DNA of 64,000 bases from Ovis canadensis (GCF_042477335.2 NC_091250.1:58101384-58165383); one strand, 5' to 3'. Positions 1-11,832 are shown, counted from the stretch's first letter. The notes: generated from the sequence alone by a model not told the origin. Made by a program: numbers and translations.

Positions 1-321
1 TCTGTCATGCACTTTACTGACATATAGTAAGCACCCAGGAAATCGTAGCTTCTATTATTATTATTCACTATTGAATAAGAGGCTTTGAAGGAGATAGGGC
101 AGAAAAATATGAACCTTTCAGAGACTCATCTACCAATAAATAGAATATATAATTCAGTATGAACAGCACTGACCTTTAGGAGTGAATATTGCATGGATTC
201 CCAGGAAATGGGATGGGAGAGGGGAAGAAATTCTAGGCTTTATTGGAAAGACTATTCATTCAATGTTTCTGACACTGAAAAGTTCTTGTGTTAAAGAGAA
301 ATGATTTAATGAGGGATAAAG

Positions 322-630
322 GAAAGAACCAGTCAATATTAAAGGAAATCAACACTGAATATGCATTAGAAGGATTGATGCTGAATCTGAAGCTCCAATA
401 CTTTGGCCACCTGATGCAAAGAGCTAATTCATTGGAAAAGACCTTGATTCCAGGAAAAATTGAGGGCAGGAGGGGTAGGGAGTGACAGAGGATGAGATGG
501 TTGGATAGCATCACCAACTCAATGGGCATAAGTTTGAGCAAACTCTGGGAGATGGTGAAGGACAGGGAAGCCTGGCATGCTGCAGTCCATGGGGTCACAG
601 AGAGTTGGACACAACTTAGAACTGAACAAA
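322..630 (+). mobile_element. BovB (RTE LINE) 3' end fragment
   Basis: The plus strand reads as the C-terminal tail of BovB ORF2 (…SILKEIN…, then LQYFGHLMQ, then a GKIEGRRGRE-like end), followed by the BovB 3' tail with GCAGTCCATGGGGTCAC and GAGTTGGACACAACT. It is truncated at its 5' side and has stops, so it is a dead copy. It is one of only two plus-strand BovB pieces here. Confidence 0.88.
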
Positions 631-649
631 AATACAAAGGGAAGAAAAT

Positions 650-848
650 TAATATTTACTGAATATCTACCTGGTATCAAGCTCATCCTAGGCACTACCC
701 TAAATAACACATCATTTAATCCCTACAAACACCCTACAAGGATGTAGGCCTTGTTACTTCCATTTCACGGATCAGAAAACTAGAGTTCTGAATGTAATGC
801 ACAAAAACACACTTCTAGTAAGTAGAGCTAGAACTTAAAAGCAGTCTT
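650..848 (+). repeat. MIR SINE
   Basis: A diverged MIR in sense orientation: the 'tactgaatatctacctggta' opening, then a 'catttaatccctacaa' core, 'catttcacggatcagaaaact' and 'agtaagtagagctagaact', in the consensus order. This is an ancient mammalian tRNA-derived SINE. Confidence 0.8.
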
Positions 849-940
849 AAAAAAATAAGTCATCAATAAAACTATACTACAAATTGGGAATTATATATAT
901 GTTTACTTGTATTGTTCCACTGTGTTAACCACATCATTCC

Positions 941-1833
941 CTTCATCATTCTGGTATAAATTCATGCACCCCCAATGTTCATAGCAGACCATTTACAATA
1001 GCCAGGACATAGAAACAATTTAAATGGTCATTGACAGATGAACAGATAAAGAAGATGTCGTACATATATACAATGGAATACCGCTGCTGCTGCTGCTAAG
1101 TTGCTTCAGTCGTGTCCAACTCTGTGCGACCCCAAAGACGGCAGCCCACCAGGCTCCCCTGTCCCTGGGATTCTCCAGGCAAGAACACTGGGGGAGGTTG
1201 TCATTTCCTTCTCCAATGCATGAAAGTGAAAATTGAAAGTGAAGTGGCTCAGTCGTGTCCAACTCCTAGCGACCCCATGGACTGCAGCCTACCAGGCTCC
1301 TCTGTCCATGGGATTTTCCAGGCAAGAGTCCTGGAGTGGGGTGCCATTGCCTTCTCCACAATGGAATACTACTCAGTCATAAAAAAAGAATGAAATAATG
1401 CCTTTTGCAGAAACATGGATGGACCCAGAGATTGTCATACTAAGTGAAGTAAGTCAGGCACAGAAAGATAAATACCCTATGATATCACTTACATGAGGAA
1501 TCTAAAATAGAAAATGATGCAAATGATTCTTATTTACAAGATAGAAAGAGACTCACAGACTTAGAAAATGAACTTATGGTGATTAGGGTAGAAAGAGAGA
1601 GAGAGGGATAGCTAGGAACTTGGGATGAACATGTACACACTGCTATGTTTAAAATGAAAAATCAACTAGAATCCACTGTATAGCACAGGGAACTCTGCTA
1701 GATATTATGTAACAACATAAGTGGGAAAAGAATTTGAAAAAAAACATAGAGGTATAACTGAATCACTATACTGTACACTTGAAACTAACACAACGTTGTT
1801 AATCACCTATACTCTAATATAAAATAAAAAGTT
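941..1833 (+). mobile_element. L1 3' end (3'UTR), split by a Bov-A2
   Basis: This is an artiodactyl L1 3' region in sense orientation: 'ttacaatagccaggacat', 'ggatggacccagagattgtc', 'gactcacagac', 'ccactgtatagcacagggaa', and the terminal 'ctgtacacttgaaact' with an A-rich end. No intact ORF2 is present. A Bov-A2 SINE at 1082-1357 interrupts it, so the L1 is the older insertion. Confidence 0.88.
1082..1357 (-). mobile_element. Bov-A2 SINE with 12-bp target-site duplication
   Basis: A complete Bov-A2 dimer in reverse orientation: a (CTG)n tail, first Bov-A unit, the TGAAAGTGAA linker, second Bov-A unit ending in CTTCTCC. It is flanked by a perfect 12-bp duplication acaatggaatac (1070-1081 and 1358-1369) lying in the L1 3'UTR. 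Bov-A2 is mobilised by BovB machinery. Confidence 0.95.
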
Positions 1834-2552
1834 AAAAGCATTCCTAGGGAAGCAACTCCTTCCTTAGGAGTTGATATTTCCTTTATCAGTTCCAGTGCCT
1901 GGACCCACGTTGTATGCACAAGCGGAATCTATTGATTTGTGAATCTTTCACTAAACCCTGGACTTCTTTCTAATTCCTTGGTCTCCAACACCAGCCTCTT
2001 GAGAATGAGTAGCATTTATAAATGAGGCTTTGTAACAATCTGAAAAAGTATCCACAGGGAGATTCGATAGTTACAACATTTTCTGCCACCATTTTGCTGA
2101 GCAGAACTGACCATATCAAAAAGCTCTTAGTGAAAGGCTGTCAATGTGATAAAAATGCCCAGTATTTTTGGTACACATCCTGTTCTAACTACAAGTATCT
2201 CTGGATGTTCACGTAATGTGTGGCTGTCATAGTAGAGATTGCAGCATCAGGTGGCCTTTACTCCTGTCATTCTTACTGTGGTTTCACTCCAAACAGTCAG
2301 CTTCTTCCCCATGCAAGATTGTCTTGGCCTTAACTATTCTCCAACACTGTAAAATAGAAAGTGCTACTTTCCTGTTTATTACAATTTCCAGGGCATTGTT
2401 TTTTGAGATAGGCTCCAAATACTAATAATGACACCAAAACCAAAAATTGTTAGGTGCCAAAAGAAATTTTGGAAATGTTGCCTGTTTAAGAACCCTCTTA
2501 GGAGAGTCATGGTGTCTATGTGCATATTTAAAACTCATAATCTCTAGTCTAG
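1834..2552. other. Unassigned sequence, no gene seen
   Basis: No repeat family, splice-flanked exon or RNA gene is recognised. Two short reading frames of 64-69 codons have no recognisable domain. Confidence 0.5.
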
Positions 2553-2671
2553 TGGTCACTCAGTTGTGTCTGACTCTTGCGACCCCATAGACTGTAGCCT
2601 GCCAGGCTCCTCTGTCCATAGGATTCTCCAGGCAAGAATACTGGAGTGAGTTGCCATTTCCTTCTCCAGGG
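2553..2671 (-). mobile_element. Bov-A / Bov-tA fragment
   Basis: A single Bov-A unit in reverse orientation (CTCAGTTGTGTCTGACTC … GCAAGAATACTGGAGTGAG … CCTTCTCCAGGGG). The tRNA-derived half of Bov-tA is missing, so this is a truncated Bov-tA or a monomer. Confidence 0.88.
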
Positions 2672-2741
2672 GAACTGTTTTAAATAAATCTTTAAATTTA
2701 ACATAACTCTTCTTCCCTTTGTGGACGTTGCTTAGATAATA

Positions 2742-2743
<2 letters not shown>

Positions 2744-2781
<38 letters not shown>

Positions 2782-3033
2782 GTCACTTCAGTCGTGTCCG
2801 ACTCTGTGTGACCCCATAGACGGCAGCCCACCAGGCTCCTCTGTCCTTGGGATTCTCCAGGCAAGAACACTGGAGCGGGTTTCCTTCTCCAATGCATGAA
2901 AGTGAAAAGTGAAAGTGAAATGGCTCAGTCATGTCCGACTCTTAGCAACCCCATGGACTGCAGCCCACCAGGCTCCTCTGTCCATGGGATTTTCCAGGCA
3001 AGAGTACTGGAGTGGGGTGCCATCGCCTTCTCC
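2744..3033 (-). mobile_element. Bov-A2 SINE with expanded CTG tail
   Basis: A full Bov-A2 dimer in reverse orientation with both Bov-A units and the TGAAAGTGAAAAGTGAAAGTG linker region. Its tail (2744-2781) is an uninterrupted GCT/CTG tract of about 12 units. On the minus strand this tract translates as a glutamine run inside a 113-codon open frame, which is a SINE artefact and not a gene. No clean target-site duplication could be defined. Confidence 0.95.
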
Positions 3034-3767
3034 ATTAGGCAATATTAGATAACAGTAAACAGTTACTCTTCAGTTGGTTAGGGGTAACAAGGTCTTGGTG
3101 GGTCCTGGGATGAGCCACCCTCACCCACCTTCAGAAATTACAGACCATCCCCTGTGCTGTTTGGAGTGTGGCCAGCTAACAGCACCTATTCTTCACCCAG
3201 AAACTGCCTTCAAATTGCCGAAGACTGAAGAGAGACACCTACTCCAAGGTTACACCTGCTTTCCACAAACAGCCTGATCAACATGGGAGAATTATGGGAA
3301 TGTTAAGGCCCAGCCTTCTTCCCCCCAGACTCTGGCCAATTAAGAAGTGCTCTGCTTCGCAGCTTTCCATGGGCGCAGCCAAGTCCTTCATAGATCCTGC
3401 CTAATGGCCCAATTCACGCCCTGTGCTTCCTTCCTACAAATGCTAACACTGCAACTTCCTAACAAGCTTTCCACCCACTACTTCTCATCTCAGAGCTTGC
3501 TTTCTAGGGAACCCAACCTGCATCAATGTCACAGGGTAAACTTTCTCTCTGTTGCAGATATGCCCTGAAGATTTAAGGATGAGAGGATAAGATGTCTCAC
3601 AATTGCAAAGAAAAAAAAGGGAGTAGCAGGAAATAGATGAAGAAGATTGGTAAAAGTTAATGATTGTTGAGACTAACCAAGAAGCACACGGAGTTTCGTT
3701 GTAACATTACTCTTTCGTGTGTATATGTTTGAAATTCTCCAATATAAAGCTTTTTGGGTTTTGTGTT
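3034..3767. other. Unassigned sequence, no gene seen
   Basis: This stretch is moderately GC-rich up to about 3580. The phrase 'tagggaacccaacctgc' near 3507 resembles the end of an old mammalian repeat, but I could not assign a family. No coding signal is seen. Confidence 0.4.
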
Positions 3768-4134
3768 TTTTTTTTACTTTTTATTTTATATTAGAGTATA
3801 GCCAATTAACAGTGTTCACACAGTTTCAGGTGAATAGCAAAGGAACTCAGCCATACATATTCATGTATCCATTCTCCCCCAAACTCCCCTCCCATCCAGG
3901 CTGCCACATAACATTGAGCAGAGTTCCCTTTGCTATACAGTAGGTTCCTGTTGGTTATCCATTTTAAATAGAGCAGTATGTACATGTCCATCCCAAACTC
4001 CATAACTATCCTTTCCCCCTGGCAATCATAAGTTCGTTCTCTAAGTCTATGAGTCTGTTTCTGTTTTGTAAATAGGTTCGTCTGTATTATTACTTTTTAG
4101 ATTCTGCATATAAGGATATTTCTTCTTCTCTGAC
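3768..4134 (-). mobile_element. L1 3'UTR fragment
   Basis: The reverse complement of an artiodactyl L1 3' end: an oligo-T start, 'tatattagagtatagccaat', 'agtttcaggtgaatagcaaa', 'ctatacagtaggttcctgtt' and 'gtctatgagtctgtttctgt', in antisense order. Confidence 0.87.
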
Positions 4135-4149
4135 TTACATTTCAATATA

Positions 4150-5440
4150 AAGTATCTTGAAAATATTGTTTTCCAAGTTTTCAGGACTTCTCTTTTCAAG
4201 TAATATTATTAACATCTTAGAACAAATATGATGCTCCTTTGGTCTTAACTAGGGCCTCAGTGAACCAGGGACAGTTCCCTAATTGCTTCCTGTGGTGCAG
4301 AATAATTCCCCTCACTGGGGCCTGAGGCTTTCATATGGGCCTCCTTGAGGCCCTCAAAAGTGTCACAGATACTAGTGAACACCCGGCCCTCTTTAACTCC
4401 TCAGATGACCAGCTGAAGTAGCTGCAGAGGCTTGGAAATCAACTGTGGCTTGATGGTTAACCCACCTTTCAAGACAACCTAAATATGCGGAGCTTGCTGG
4501 GCTGTGAAAATTCCCCTTGCCTCTCACTGGAGCAGGGGGAGTAGGAGGCTATAGACATCCTCAGGCAAAGAGGCCGAGACAGCAGGGCCAATTAACCATC
4601 TGAGCTGCTGCTAGGACAAGTGCAACCAAGAGCTGTAATTACTTATCATCTGGAACATTAGCCTTCCTTGAAATCCTGGGAGATGACCGAAGGGCAGCTC
4701 CGGGGGACTTTGTAAATAAGACAAGGGGCAAAGGTCTCTTCCTCTCAGACCTGAAAGGCCTGAGATGTATCTGTTAGCAACTCACGAGTGAAAGAATAAT
4801 ACTGTTAATAATGGAAGGCAAACAAGTCTGCTACTTGGGGCTTTTTCCCCTTAATTAAGACTTCCTTTCTTGGAACAGCCTGACGTGTTCCTCTTATGTT
4901 CATCAAGCCATCTGCTCTGCCTTCAGTGCCCCCCATCCCCGTGTCCTCCTGGAGGAATCTTTGAAGCTTCAAGACTTCAGGAGACTCACTCTGAACTGAA
5001 TTTGCATCTCTAACTGAATCTATTTGAAAGTTTCTTTGTGAACCTAATGGCTCTCTGTAGTCACTTCCCCACTCTCGGGGGCTGACCGGTCTCCTCTGTG
5101 GACAGGGAGAGCCCGTCTCTCCCCCGGGCTTCTGTTTGACGCAGGCAAACACACTGCAAGGGAAACCATCTGGCGCAGTCACGTTTGGTAATGCTTTCCC
5201 CTTCGTCTTAGAGGGATGGAGGAAACGGGTTTCTCCAGGACATTCTTTTCTTCCCATTTTTAGACAAGTCACTCACTCAAGTATACCTTGGGGCCAAGAG
5301 CTGTGTAGGCTCTGCGTTGTCCAATCTGCTCTCGTGATTGACCGAGCCCTCGGTGACCTGGCTTTCCCTACTTCTCGAACCTTCACTCTCCTATCCTTCC
5401 AGCCATACTGGTTTCCTTTCGGGTCCTAAAATGCCAGCCC
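4150..5440. other. Single-copy block, relatively GC- and CpG-rich
   Basis: No interspersed repeat is recognised across nearly 1.3 kb, which is unusual in this repeat-dense window. The part at about 5040-5230 has more CpG than its surroundings. A minus-strand frame of 155 codons (4805-5272) has no recognisable domain and I do not call it coding. The block could be conserved non-coding DNA, but sequence alone does not show this. Confidence 0.4.
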
Positions 5441-5812
5441 ATTGCCTGCCTTCTGTGCACTGTTCCCTTCTGCCAAGCTCTTCTCCCGGCCACTGCGTGT
5501 GCCTGGCTCCCTCCTTTCTGTCAGTCATGTCTCAGCCCAAATGTCACCTCCTCAGAGAATCTTTCCCTGACTACTCAAACTGAACTGGCCACCTCGTCAC
5601 TTTCTGTCACGTCACCCCATTTTACCTGTCTGCACAGCACTGATATTTTTAGCTGTTTATTTCCTGTCTCCCTCATCCCCGACTAGGATGGCAGCTCCCC
5701 AGGACGAGAGACTTTCTGCTGCTGGCTCACTGCTTGAACACAGCACCAGGAACTGTGCCCAGCAGATGGTGGGTGCTCAAATGAATATTTCTTGGGTTAA
5801 TTATTCATTCTT
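5441..5812 (+). repeat. L2 LINE 3' end
   Basis: Consensus order of an L2 3' end: 'caaatgtcacctcctcagag', 'cttccctgac'-like, 'tgtttatttcctgtctccct', 'actaggatggcagctcccca', and 'gtgggtgctcaaatgaatat'. It is ancient and non-coding here. Confidence 0.85.
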
Positions 5813-5817
5813 TTGTT

Positions 5818-5976
5818 CCCATTTCATCCTCTTGATAATCTTCAAGTTATATACATCATTATTTCCTTTTTACAAAGGAGTAAAGGGAGGTTTAGACATT
5901 GAATAACATCTCCAAATTCACTCAAATTTAGTAACAAACCGGTTCAGGTTCCCAACTGACTGTAAACTCTAGTGTG
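5818..5976 (+). repeat. MIR SINE
   Basis: A diverged MIR 3' two-thirds in sense orientation: 'catcattatttcctttttac' (consensus tattatccccattttac), 'aaaggagtaaagggaggttt' and 'gtaacaaaccggttcaggtt'. It directly follows the L2 copy. Confidence 0.65.
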
Positions 5977-6130
5977 TGAGACCGCAGTTGTAATGTGAAA
6001 ACGGGTCAGTGTATGTCTGTGCCATCTGTGGCTGAGATTTTGCTCTGTACCTGGAATGTGCAACCTAGATCTTAGAGATTATTTCATCTTGTGCCATCAT
6101 CGTACTAGGGAACAACTGTACTACTGAGAG

Positions 6131-6340
6131 TATGAAAGTGTCACTCACTCAGTCATGTCAGACTGTTTGAAACCCCATGGATTATATAGCTTGCCAGGTT
6201 CCTCTGACCATGGAACTCTCCAGGCAAGAATACTGGAGTGGGTAGCCATTCCCTTCTCCAAGGGATCTTCCCCACTCAGGGATACAACCCGGGTCTCTTG
6301 TGTTGTAGGTGGGTTCTTTACCATCAGCCACCAGGGAAGC
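6131..6340 (-). mobile_element. Bov-tA SINE, near full length
   Basis: Reverse orientation: the Bov-A half, then CCTTCTCCAAGGGATCTTCC, then the tRNA-Glu-derived head ending TTCTTTACCATCAGCCACCA GGGAAGC. Both halves are present. Confidence 0.93.
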
Positions 6341-8650
6341 TACTATGGAACAAGCCAACCGACAAAGAGACAGAGACTGGCCAAAGGCAAAAGTGAACCT
6401 CAAACTGTGTTTCTCCAACTCCCTGTTCCATGACACTAGCCAACACAGAGGGCTGTGCCCTCCCCGGAGGTGTAAAAAGGACCATTGGGGAGAGGCTGGA
6501 CTCCAGCCATACTGAGCTCTTCACAGCGCTCCCACCTGCACCAGCCTGTGCATGCCCAGAGGGGGCGCTGTTGTCCGTTATGCTCCTTATTAAAACGCCT
6601 GCCGGCTCTTTTTTAACTAGTTCTCCTCGTTGGAGAACTCTAATGTCTTGAAATGAACCGTTTCCAGGCTCTCGGACACTGGAAGTATTCAGGAGAGTAG
6701 CTAAAGGCACTGAAAAGCTGTTCGTCTCAGAGGGACAAGTTGTGAGCCCTCAAGAGGTTGCTGACTCATCACTTCTCTTCTTAATTATTGGATGAATCTA
6801 AATAGGAAATATTGTAATGAAGCACCAATCTGGGAGTTTATGAAGATGAATCACTGTTCATCCACAGGTACTTGGGTTTATGCTGCTTCGCTGTCTGGTG
6901 TTTTTCTCCCTTTCTCTCTCCCTTAGAACATTCTTACCAATAAATAAAATCCCACTTGGGAATCCTCAATATCTGAAAAATAAGAGAATAATGGACATAG
7001 GCAAGGAATCTTCCTAAGAATAATAAAGATCATGTAGAGAGAAATGTACCAGCTTGCTTAGCAATGTTTGTCTTTAGGATAGCAGCACCAGAAGTCATTG
7101 TTTTTCCTCTCAGCCTATATATATTAGTGACTTGTTATAGGAAGCATGTATTACTTTTATTGTGTAGGAGAAAATACTGTATCTGAAAAGAAAGCAAGAC
7201 AGGAAAGAAAGTTTTAGGTAACAGCTCCAGGACAGATTTTGTAGCCACACACAGAGCTGGCTTTAGCGAGATGAGCAGGAACAGGTACTACCATTTAAAG
7301 CTTTTGCCATTCAAAGCAGGAATGAAACTGTGGGTCCTTCCCTTGTAACAGCAGGAAGACCGCAAGAAATGAAGCTGGGAGGAAAAAAAGAAACTCTAGA
7401 CCCAAAAGAGGGAATTCTTTTTATAAGCACCTTTGATTTGGATTGCAGGCACATCGCTCTGTTTCAAAGGAAGTGTCACTGGTCTCAGCCTCAATGCCTC
7501 CGGTGGGTGGCCAGCACCAGAAGGCCTCTCACAGACCACTGGGTTCTGTTTCCTTTGTGCTGACTTTGCCTGCCTCCCATAAAATAGTTAGCAGGGGGAG
7601 GAGCCCCAGTGATAAACCCAAAGAAAATAACATGTCAAGATGAAGTGAGAAGAAAGCCCAGAAAAATCCAGGCAAGAGAGAGACGGAATAGTCTCTTGTA
7701 CTTAAAGAAATGGGAAAAGCAATAGCTGCAAAAAAGGCAAGGCAATGCTTGCGTTTTCCTTTTGTAATGTCAACAAAAATAATCAATAAACCACCTATAA
7801 TAAGAATATAAAATAGCTTTCTATAGTTGGTAGACTACAGCCCAGAAGTCAGCTTCCTAGGTTACTCTGAGAAATTGCTCCAGAGATGCCTGGTCTTCAG
7901 CACAGTTTTATCTTGTCAGAACAAAGAACATTAAACAAGGCAGGGATGCATTTCTTCAAGGTTTCAAATAAAACCAGACCAGTAGGAACATAGCAAGTCA
8001 ACATGGCCTTGCACCTGGGAAGTCTTATCATTAAAGGAGGGCCAACATGCATCCCAGGAAGGGAGGCATTTAATTTTTGTTTTCAACTTGAACATTCTTT
8101 ACTTCAGGTCAATGTGCCCTTTTCCTTAATGATTAGAGCAGATGTACAATGTATGTCTGATGGGCCACAAACAGGCTATTTCAGCAAGCATAATATTCAA
8201 GTTAACTCATGTATAAGCCAGAATGACTTCCCTAGACCTCAACAGGTGAAAATTTCTTTTATCAGTAAACATCTTCTTCCCCTACCTCCTACTCCCACCA
8301 CCCTTCAAAAAAATCTACAAACAAAGCTCCCTTCACTGAGCTGTGCCAGAGACCATTTCCAGCTTCCACTGAGCCCCCAGTTCAATCTCTTTAAAGAAGA
8401 TGATATTCACCAGTGTGTTGTGAGAAAGCTTCTAAACTAAGAAGGTGAGAGGACCAGAGCATCTAAGAGTCAGTGTAATGTTATTCCAAGTGTGTGGTGA
8501 CACCAATGTTGGTGCTTTGAAGAAACAGCATACCAAGAAAAATAAGGAAGAGGGATGGGGAAGAGAAAATATCAGCCCTTGTTCCCTACAATCCATTCTC
8601 AGGCCCCAGGACTTTCCTGGGGCATCTAGTGACAGAAAGCATGTAGCCTC
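6341..8650. other. Long unassigned stretch, no gene seen
   Basis: About 2.3 kb without recognised interspersed repeats. It includes an open frame of 145 codons at 8003-8440 (plus) that lacks a domain, signal peptide or recognisable homologue. It also includes a candidate CTCF motif at 6555-6568. No confident exon was found. Confidence 0.4.
6555..6568 (+). promoter_or_regulatory. Candidate CTCF-binding motif
   Basis: CCCAGAGGGGGCGC matches the strong AGGGGGCGC part of the vertebrate CTCF core in forward orientation. It lies in unique DNA outside SINEs. Motif matches of this length also arise by chance and binding is not shown. Confidence 0.35.
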
Positions 8651-9378
8651 CTACACTCTTGCTGGGAATCTAAGTTGGTGCAGTCACTATGGAGACTAGT
8701 ATGGAGGTGCCTTAAAAAACTGAAAACAGAGCTACCATATGACCCAGTAATCCCATTCCTGGGCATATATCCAGAGAAAACCATAATTTGAAAAGATACC
8801 TACACCCCAGTGTTCACTGCAGCACTGTTTATCGTAGACAAGACATGGGAGCAACCGAAATGTCCATTGACTGATGAATGGATAAGGAAAGCGTGGTACA
8901 GGTATGCAATGCAGTATTACTTAGCCGTAAAAGGAATGAAATAATGCCATTTGCAGCAATGTGGAGGCACCTAGAGATTATCATACCAAATGAAGGAAGT
9001 CAGATTGAGGAAGACAGCTATCATATGATATCACTGATGTGTGCAATCTAAAAAAATTATACAATGGACTTATTTACAAAACAGAAACAGACTCACAGAC
9101 ATAGAAAACAATCTTATGGTTACTAAAGGGGAAAGATGGAGGGGAGAGATTAAATTAGGAGTTTGGGGTTAACATATATACACTACTATATATAAAGTAA
9201 ATAATCGACAAGGACCTACTGTATGGCACAGGGGAACTCTATATTCTGTAATAACCTATATGGGAAAAGTCTGGAAAAGAATGGACATAGGTAAACTATA
9301 ACTGAATCACTGCTGTATACCTGAAACCAACACATTATAAATCAACTCCAATATAAAATAAATGCTTTTTTTAAAATG
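8651..9378 (+). mobile_element. L1 ORF2 end and 3'UTR
   Basis: Sense-orientation L1 from the ORF2 C-terminal coding region ('ctaccatatgacccagtaat', 'cctgggcatatatccagag') through 'gactcacagacatagaaaac', 'ggacctactgtatggcacag', to the end 'atcaactccaatataaaata'. Stops and indels interrupt the coding part. Confidence 0.9.
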
Positions 9379-9587
9379 CATATAGGTTTGTTTATGAAGG
9401 CATGCTAAGGGTATTTGGGAGAAACAAGTTCACAGCCAGATTTGGCAATAAAGACACAATCACAAAGCAGGAAGTGAGGAGTCAAGGGGAAAAAAATGGG
9501 AAAACTCAGGACTTTTCTTGGAATGGGATGCAATTACACAGGGCTACATCTACTCATGTGGGGACACTGTGATGTGTGGTTGGCCTT

Positions 9588-11600
9588 CAGTTCAATTCAG
9601 TTCAGTCGCTCAGTCGTGTCAGACTCTCTGTGACCCCATGAACCGCAGCACGCCAGGACTCCTTGTACATCACCGACTCCTGGAGTCCACTCAAACCCAT
9701 GTCCATTGTGTCAGTGATGCTATCCAACAATCTCATCCTCTGTCATCCCCTTCTCCTCCTGCCCTCAATCTTTCCCAGCATCAGGGTCTTTTCCAATGAG
9801 TCAACTCTTAGCATCAGGTGGCTAGAGTATTGGAGTTTCAGCTTCAATATCAGTCCTTCCAATGAACACCCAGGACTGATCTCCTTTAGGATGGACTGAT
9901 TGGATTTCCTTGCAGTCCAAGGGACTCTCAAGAGTCTTCTCCAACACCACAGTTCAAAAGCATCAATTCTTTGGTGCTCAGCTTTCTTTACAGTCCAACT
10001 CTCACATCCATACATGACCACAGGAAAAACCATAGTCTTGACTTGATGGACTTTTGTTGAAAAAGTAATGTCTCTGCTTTTTAATATGCTGTCTAGGTTG
10101 GTCATTCTTTCCAAGGAGTAAGTGTCTTTTAATTTCATGGCTGCAATCACCATTTGCAGTGATTTTGGAGCCCCAAAAAGTAAAGTCTGACCCTGTTTCC
10201 ACTGTTTCCTCATCTATTCCCCATGAAGTGATGGGACCAGATGCCATGATCGTTTTCTGAATGTTGAGCTTTATGCCAACTTTTCCACTCTCCTCTTTCA
10301 CTTTTATCAAGAGGCTCTTTAGTTCTTCACTTTCTTCCATAAGGGTGGTCATCTGCATAGCTGAGGTTATTGATATTTCTCCCAGCAATCTTGATTCCAG
10401 CTCGTGCTTTTCCCAGCCCAGTGTTTCTCATGATGTACTCTGCATAGAAGTTAAATAAGCAGGGTGACAATATACAGCCTTGACGTACTCCTTTTCCAAT
10501 TTGGAACCACTCTGTTCTTCCATGTCCAGTTCTAACTGTTGCTTCCTGACCTGCATATAGGTTTCACAAGAGGCAGGTCAGGTGGTCTGGTATTCCCAAC
10601 TCTTAAGAATTTTCCAGAGTTTGTTGTGATCCACACAGTCAAAGGCTTTGGCATAGTCAGTAAAGCAGAAGTAGATGTTTTTCTGGAACTCTCTTGCTCT
10701 TTTGATGATCCAGCAAATGTTGGCAATTTGATCTCTGGTTCCTCTGCCTTTTCTAAATCCAGCTTGAACATCTGGAAATTCATGGTTCACATACTGTTGA
10801 AGCCTGGCTTGGAGAATTTTAAGCATTACTTTACTAGCATGTGAGATGAGTGCAATTGGGCGGTAGTTTGAGCATTCTTTGGCATTGCCTTTCTTTGAGA
10901 TTAGAATGAAAAGTGACTTTTTCCCGTCCTGTGGCCACTGCTGAGTTCTCCAAATTTGCTGACATATTGAGTACAGCACTTTCACAGCATCATCTTTTAG
11001 GAATTGAAAGAGCTCAACTGGAATTCCATCACTTCCACTAGCTTTGTTCGTAGTGATGCTTCCTAAGGCCCAAGCATTCCAGGATGTCTGGCTCTAGGCT
11101 GGTGATCACACCATCATGATTGTCTGGGTCATGAAGATCTATTTTGTATACAAAAAAATAGGTCTGTGTATTCTTGCCACCTCTTCTTAACATCTTCTGC
11201 TTCTGTTAGGTCCATACCATTTCTGTCCTTTATTGTGCCCATCTTTGCATGAAATGTTCCCTTGGTATCTCTAATTTTCTTGAAGAGACCTCTAGACTTT
11301 CCCATTCTACTGTTTTCCTCTATTTCTCTTCACTGATCACTGAGGAAGGCTTTCTTATCTCTCCTTGCTCTTCTTTGGAACTCTGCATTCAAATGGGTAT
11401 ATCTTTCCTTTTCTCCTTTGCTTTTGCTTTTCTTCTATTCACAGCTATTTGTAAGGCTTCCTCAGACAACCATTTTGCCTTTTTGCATTTCTTTTCCTTG
11501 GGGATGGTCTTGTTCCCTGCCTCCTGTACAATGTCATGAACCTCTGTCCATAGTTCTTCAGGCACTCTATCAGATCTAATCCCTTGAATCTATCTGTCAC
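9588..11600 (-). mobile_element. BovB LINE, 5'-truncated, about 2 kb
   Basis: Reverse-orientation BovB starting with the typical 3' tail (TTCAGTTCAGTCGCTCAGTC) and running through the ORF2 C-terminus, reverse transcriptase and part of the linker to the endonuclease. The match stops at about 11600, after 'gaatctatctgtcac'. The endonuclease domain is missing. BovB is the RTE-clade LINE known for horizontal transfer between squamates and ruminants, and it is the partner that mobilises Bov-tA and Bov-A2. Confidence 0.95.
9743..11540 (-). pseudogene. BovB ORF2 remnant: reverse transcriptase, frameshifted
   Basis: Reading on the minus strand, 11540 to about 11000 covers the linker upstream of the reverse transcriptase. 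10985-10578 covers early RT motifs (YRPIALIS, GFRKGRGTRDQI, DYAKAFDCVDHNKLW). 10388-10213 covers the catalytic region, and 10213-9743 the conserved C-terminal part (MYGCESWTVKKAE, ELWCWRRLLRVPW). The YADD catalytic box is still readable near 10350, but a small deletion directly after it shifts the frame. Frames change several times, so no functional enzyme can be made. Confidence 0.9.
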
Positions 11601-11635
11601 ATATTTGTTATTCCTCCTCTAATGAAAATTTCTTT

Positions 11636-11670
11636 AGTGATTCAGCACTAAAAAGTGATTCAGCACTAAA
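11636..11670. repeat. 18-bp direct tandem duplication
   Basis: agtgattcagcactaaa occurs at 11636-11652 and again at 11654-11670, with period 18. It sits just beyond the 5' truncation point of the BovB copy. Confidence 0.9.
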
Positions 11671-11832
11671 CTATGATGAAAAAAGTACCATTTGGGATAG
11701 GTGTTTTTTTCATCATATTAGAAAATAAGCTTTTGAAAATTATTGACAAAGAGGCTTTTAAAAAAATTATAGCTGCATGATGAATTTTAAAAAATAACTT
11801 TTTGGCATCTAGTGACATTCAAATCCCTTAGA

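Noticed and set aside
2556-2897. Minus-strand 113-codon frame with a glutamine run, looking like a polyQ protein
   Set aside because: It spans Bov-A and Bov-A2 SINE sequence. The glutamines are the antisense reading of the SINE's CTG tail.
4805-5272. 155-codon minus-strand frame in the GC-rich block
   Set aside because: Composition follows local GC content; no motif or splice context convinced me.
8003-8440. 145-codon plus-strand frame outside repeats
   Set aside because: No domain, no signal peptide and no recognisable homolog. A frame of this length is expected by chance in 64 kb.
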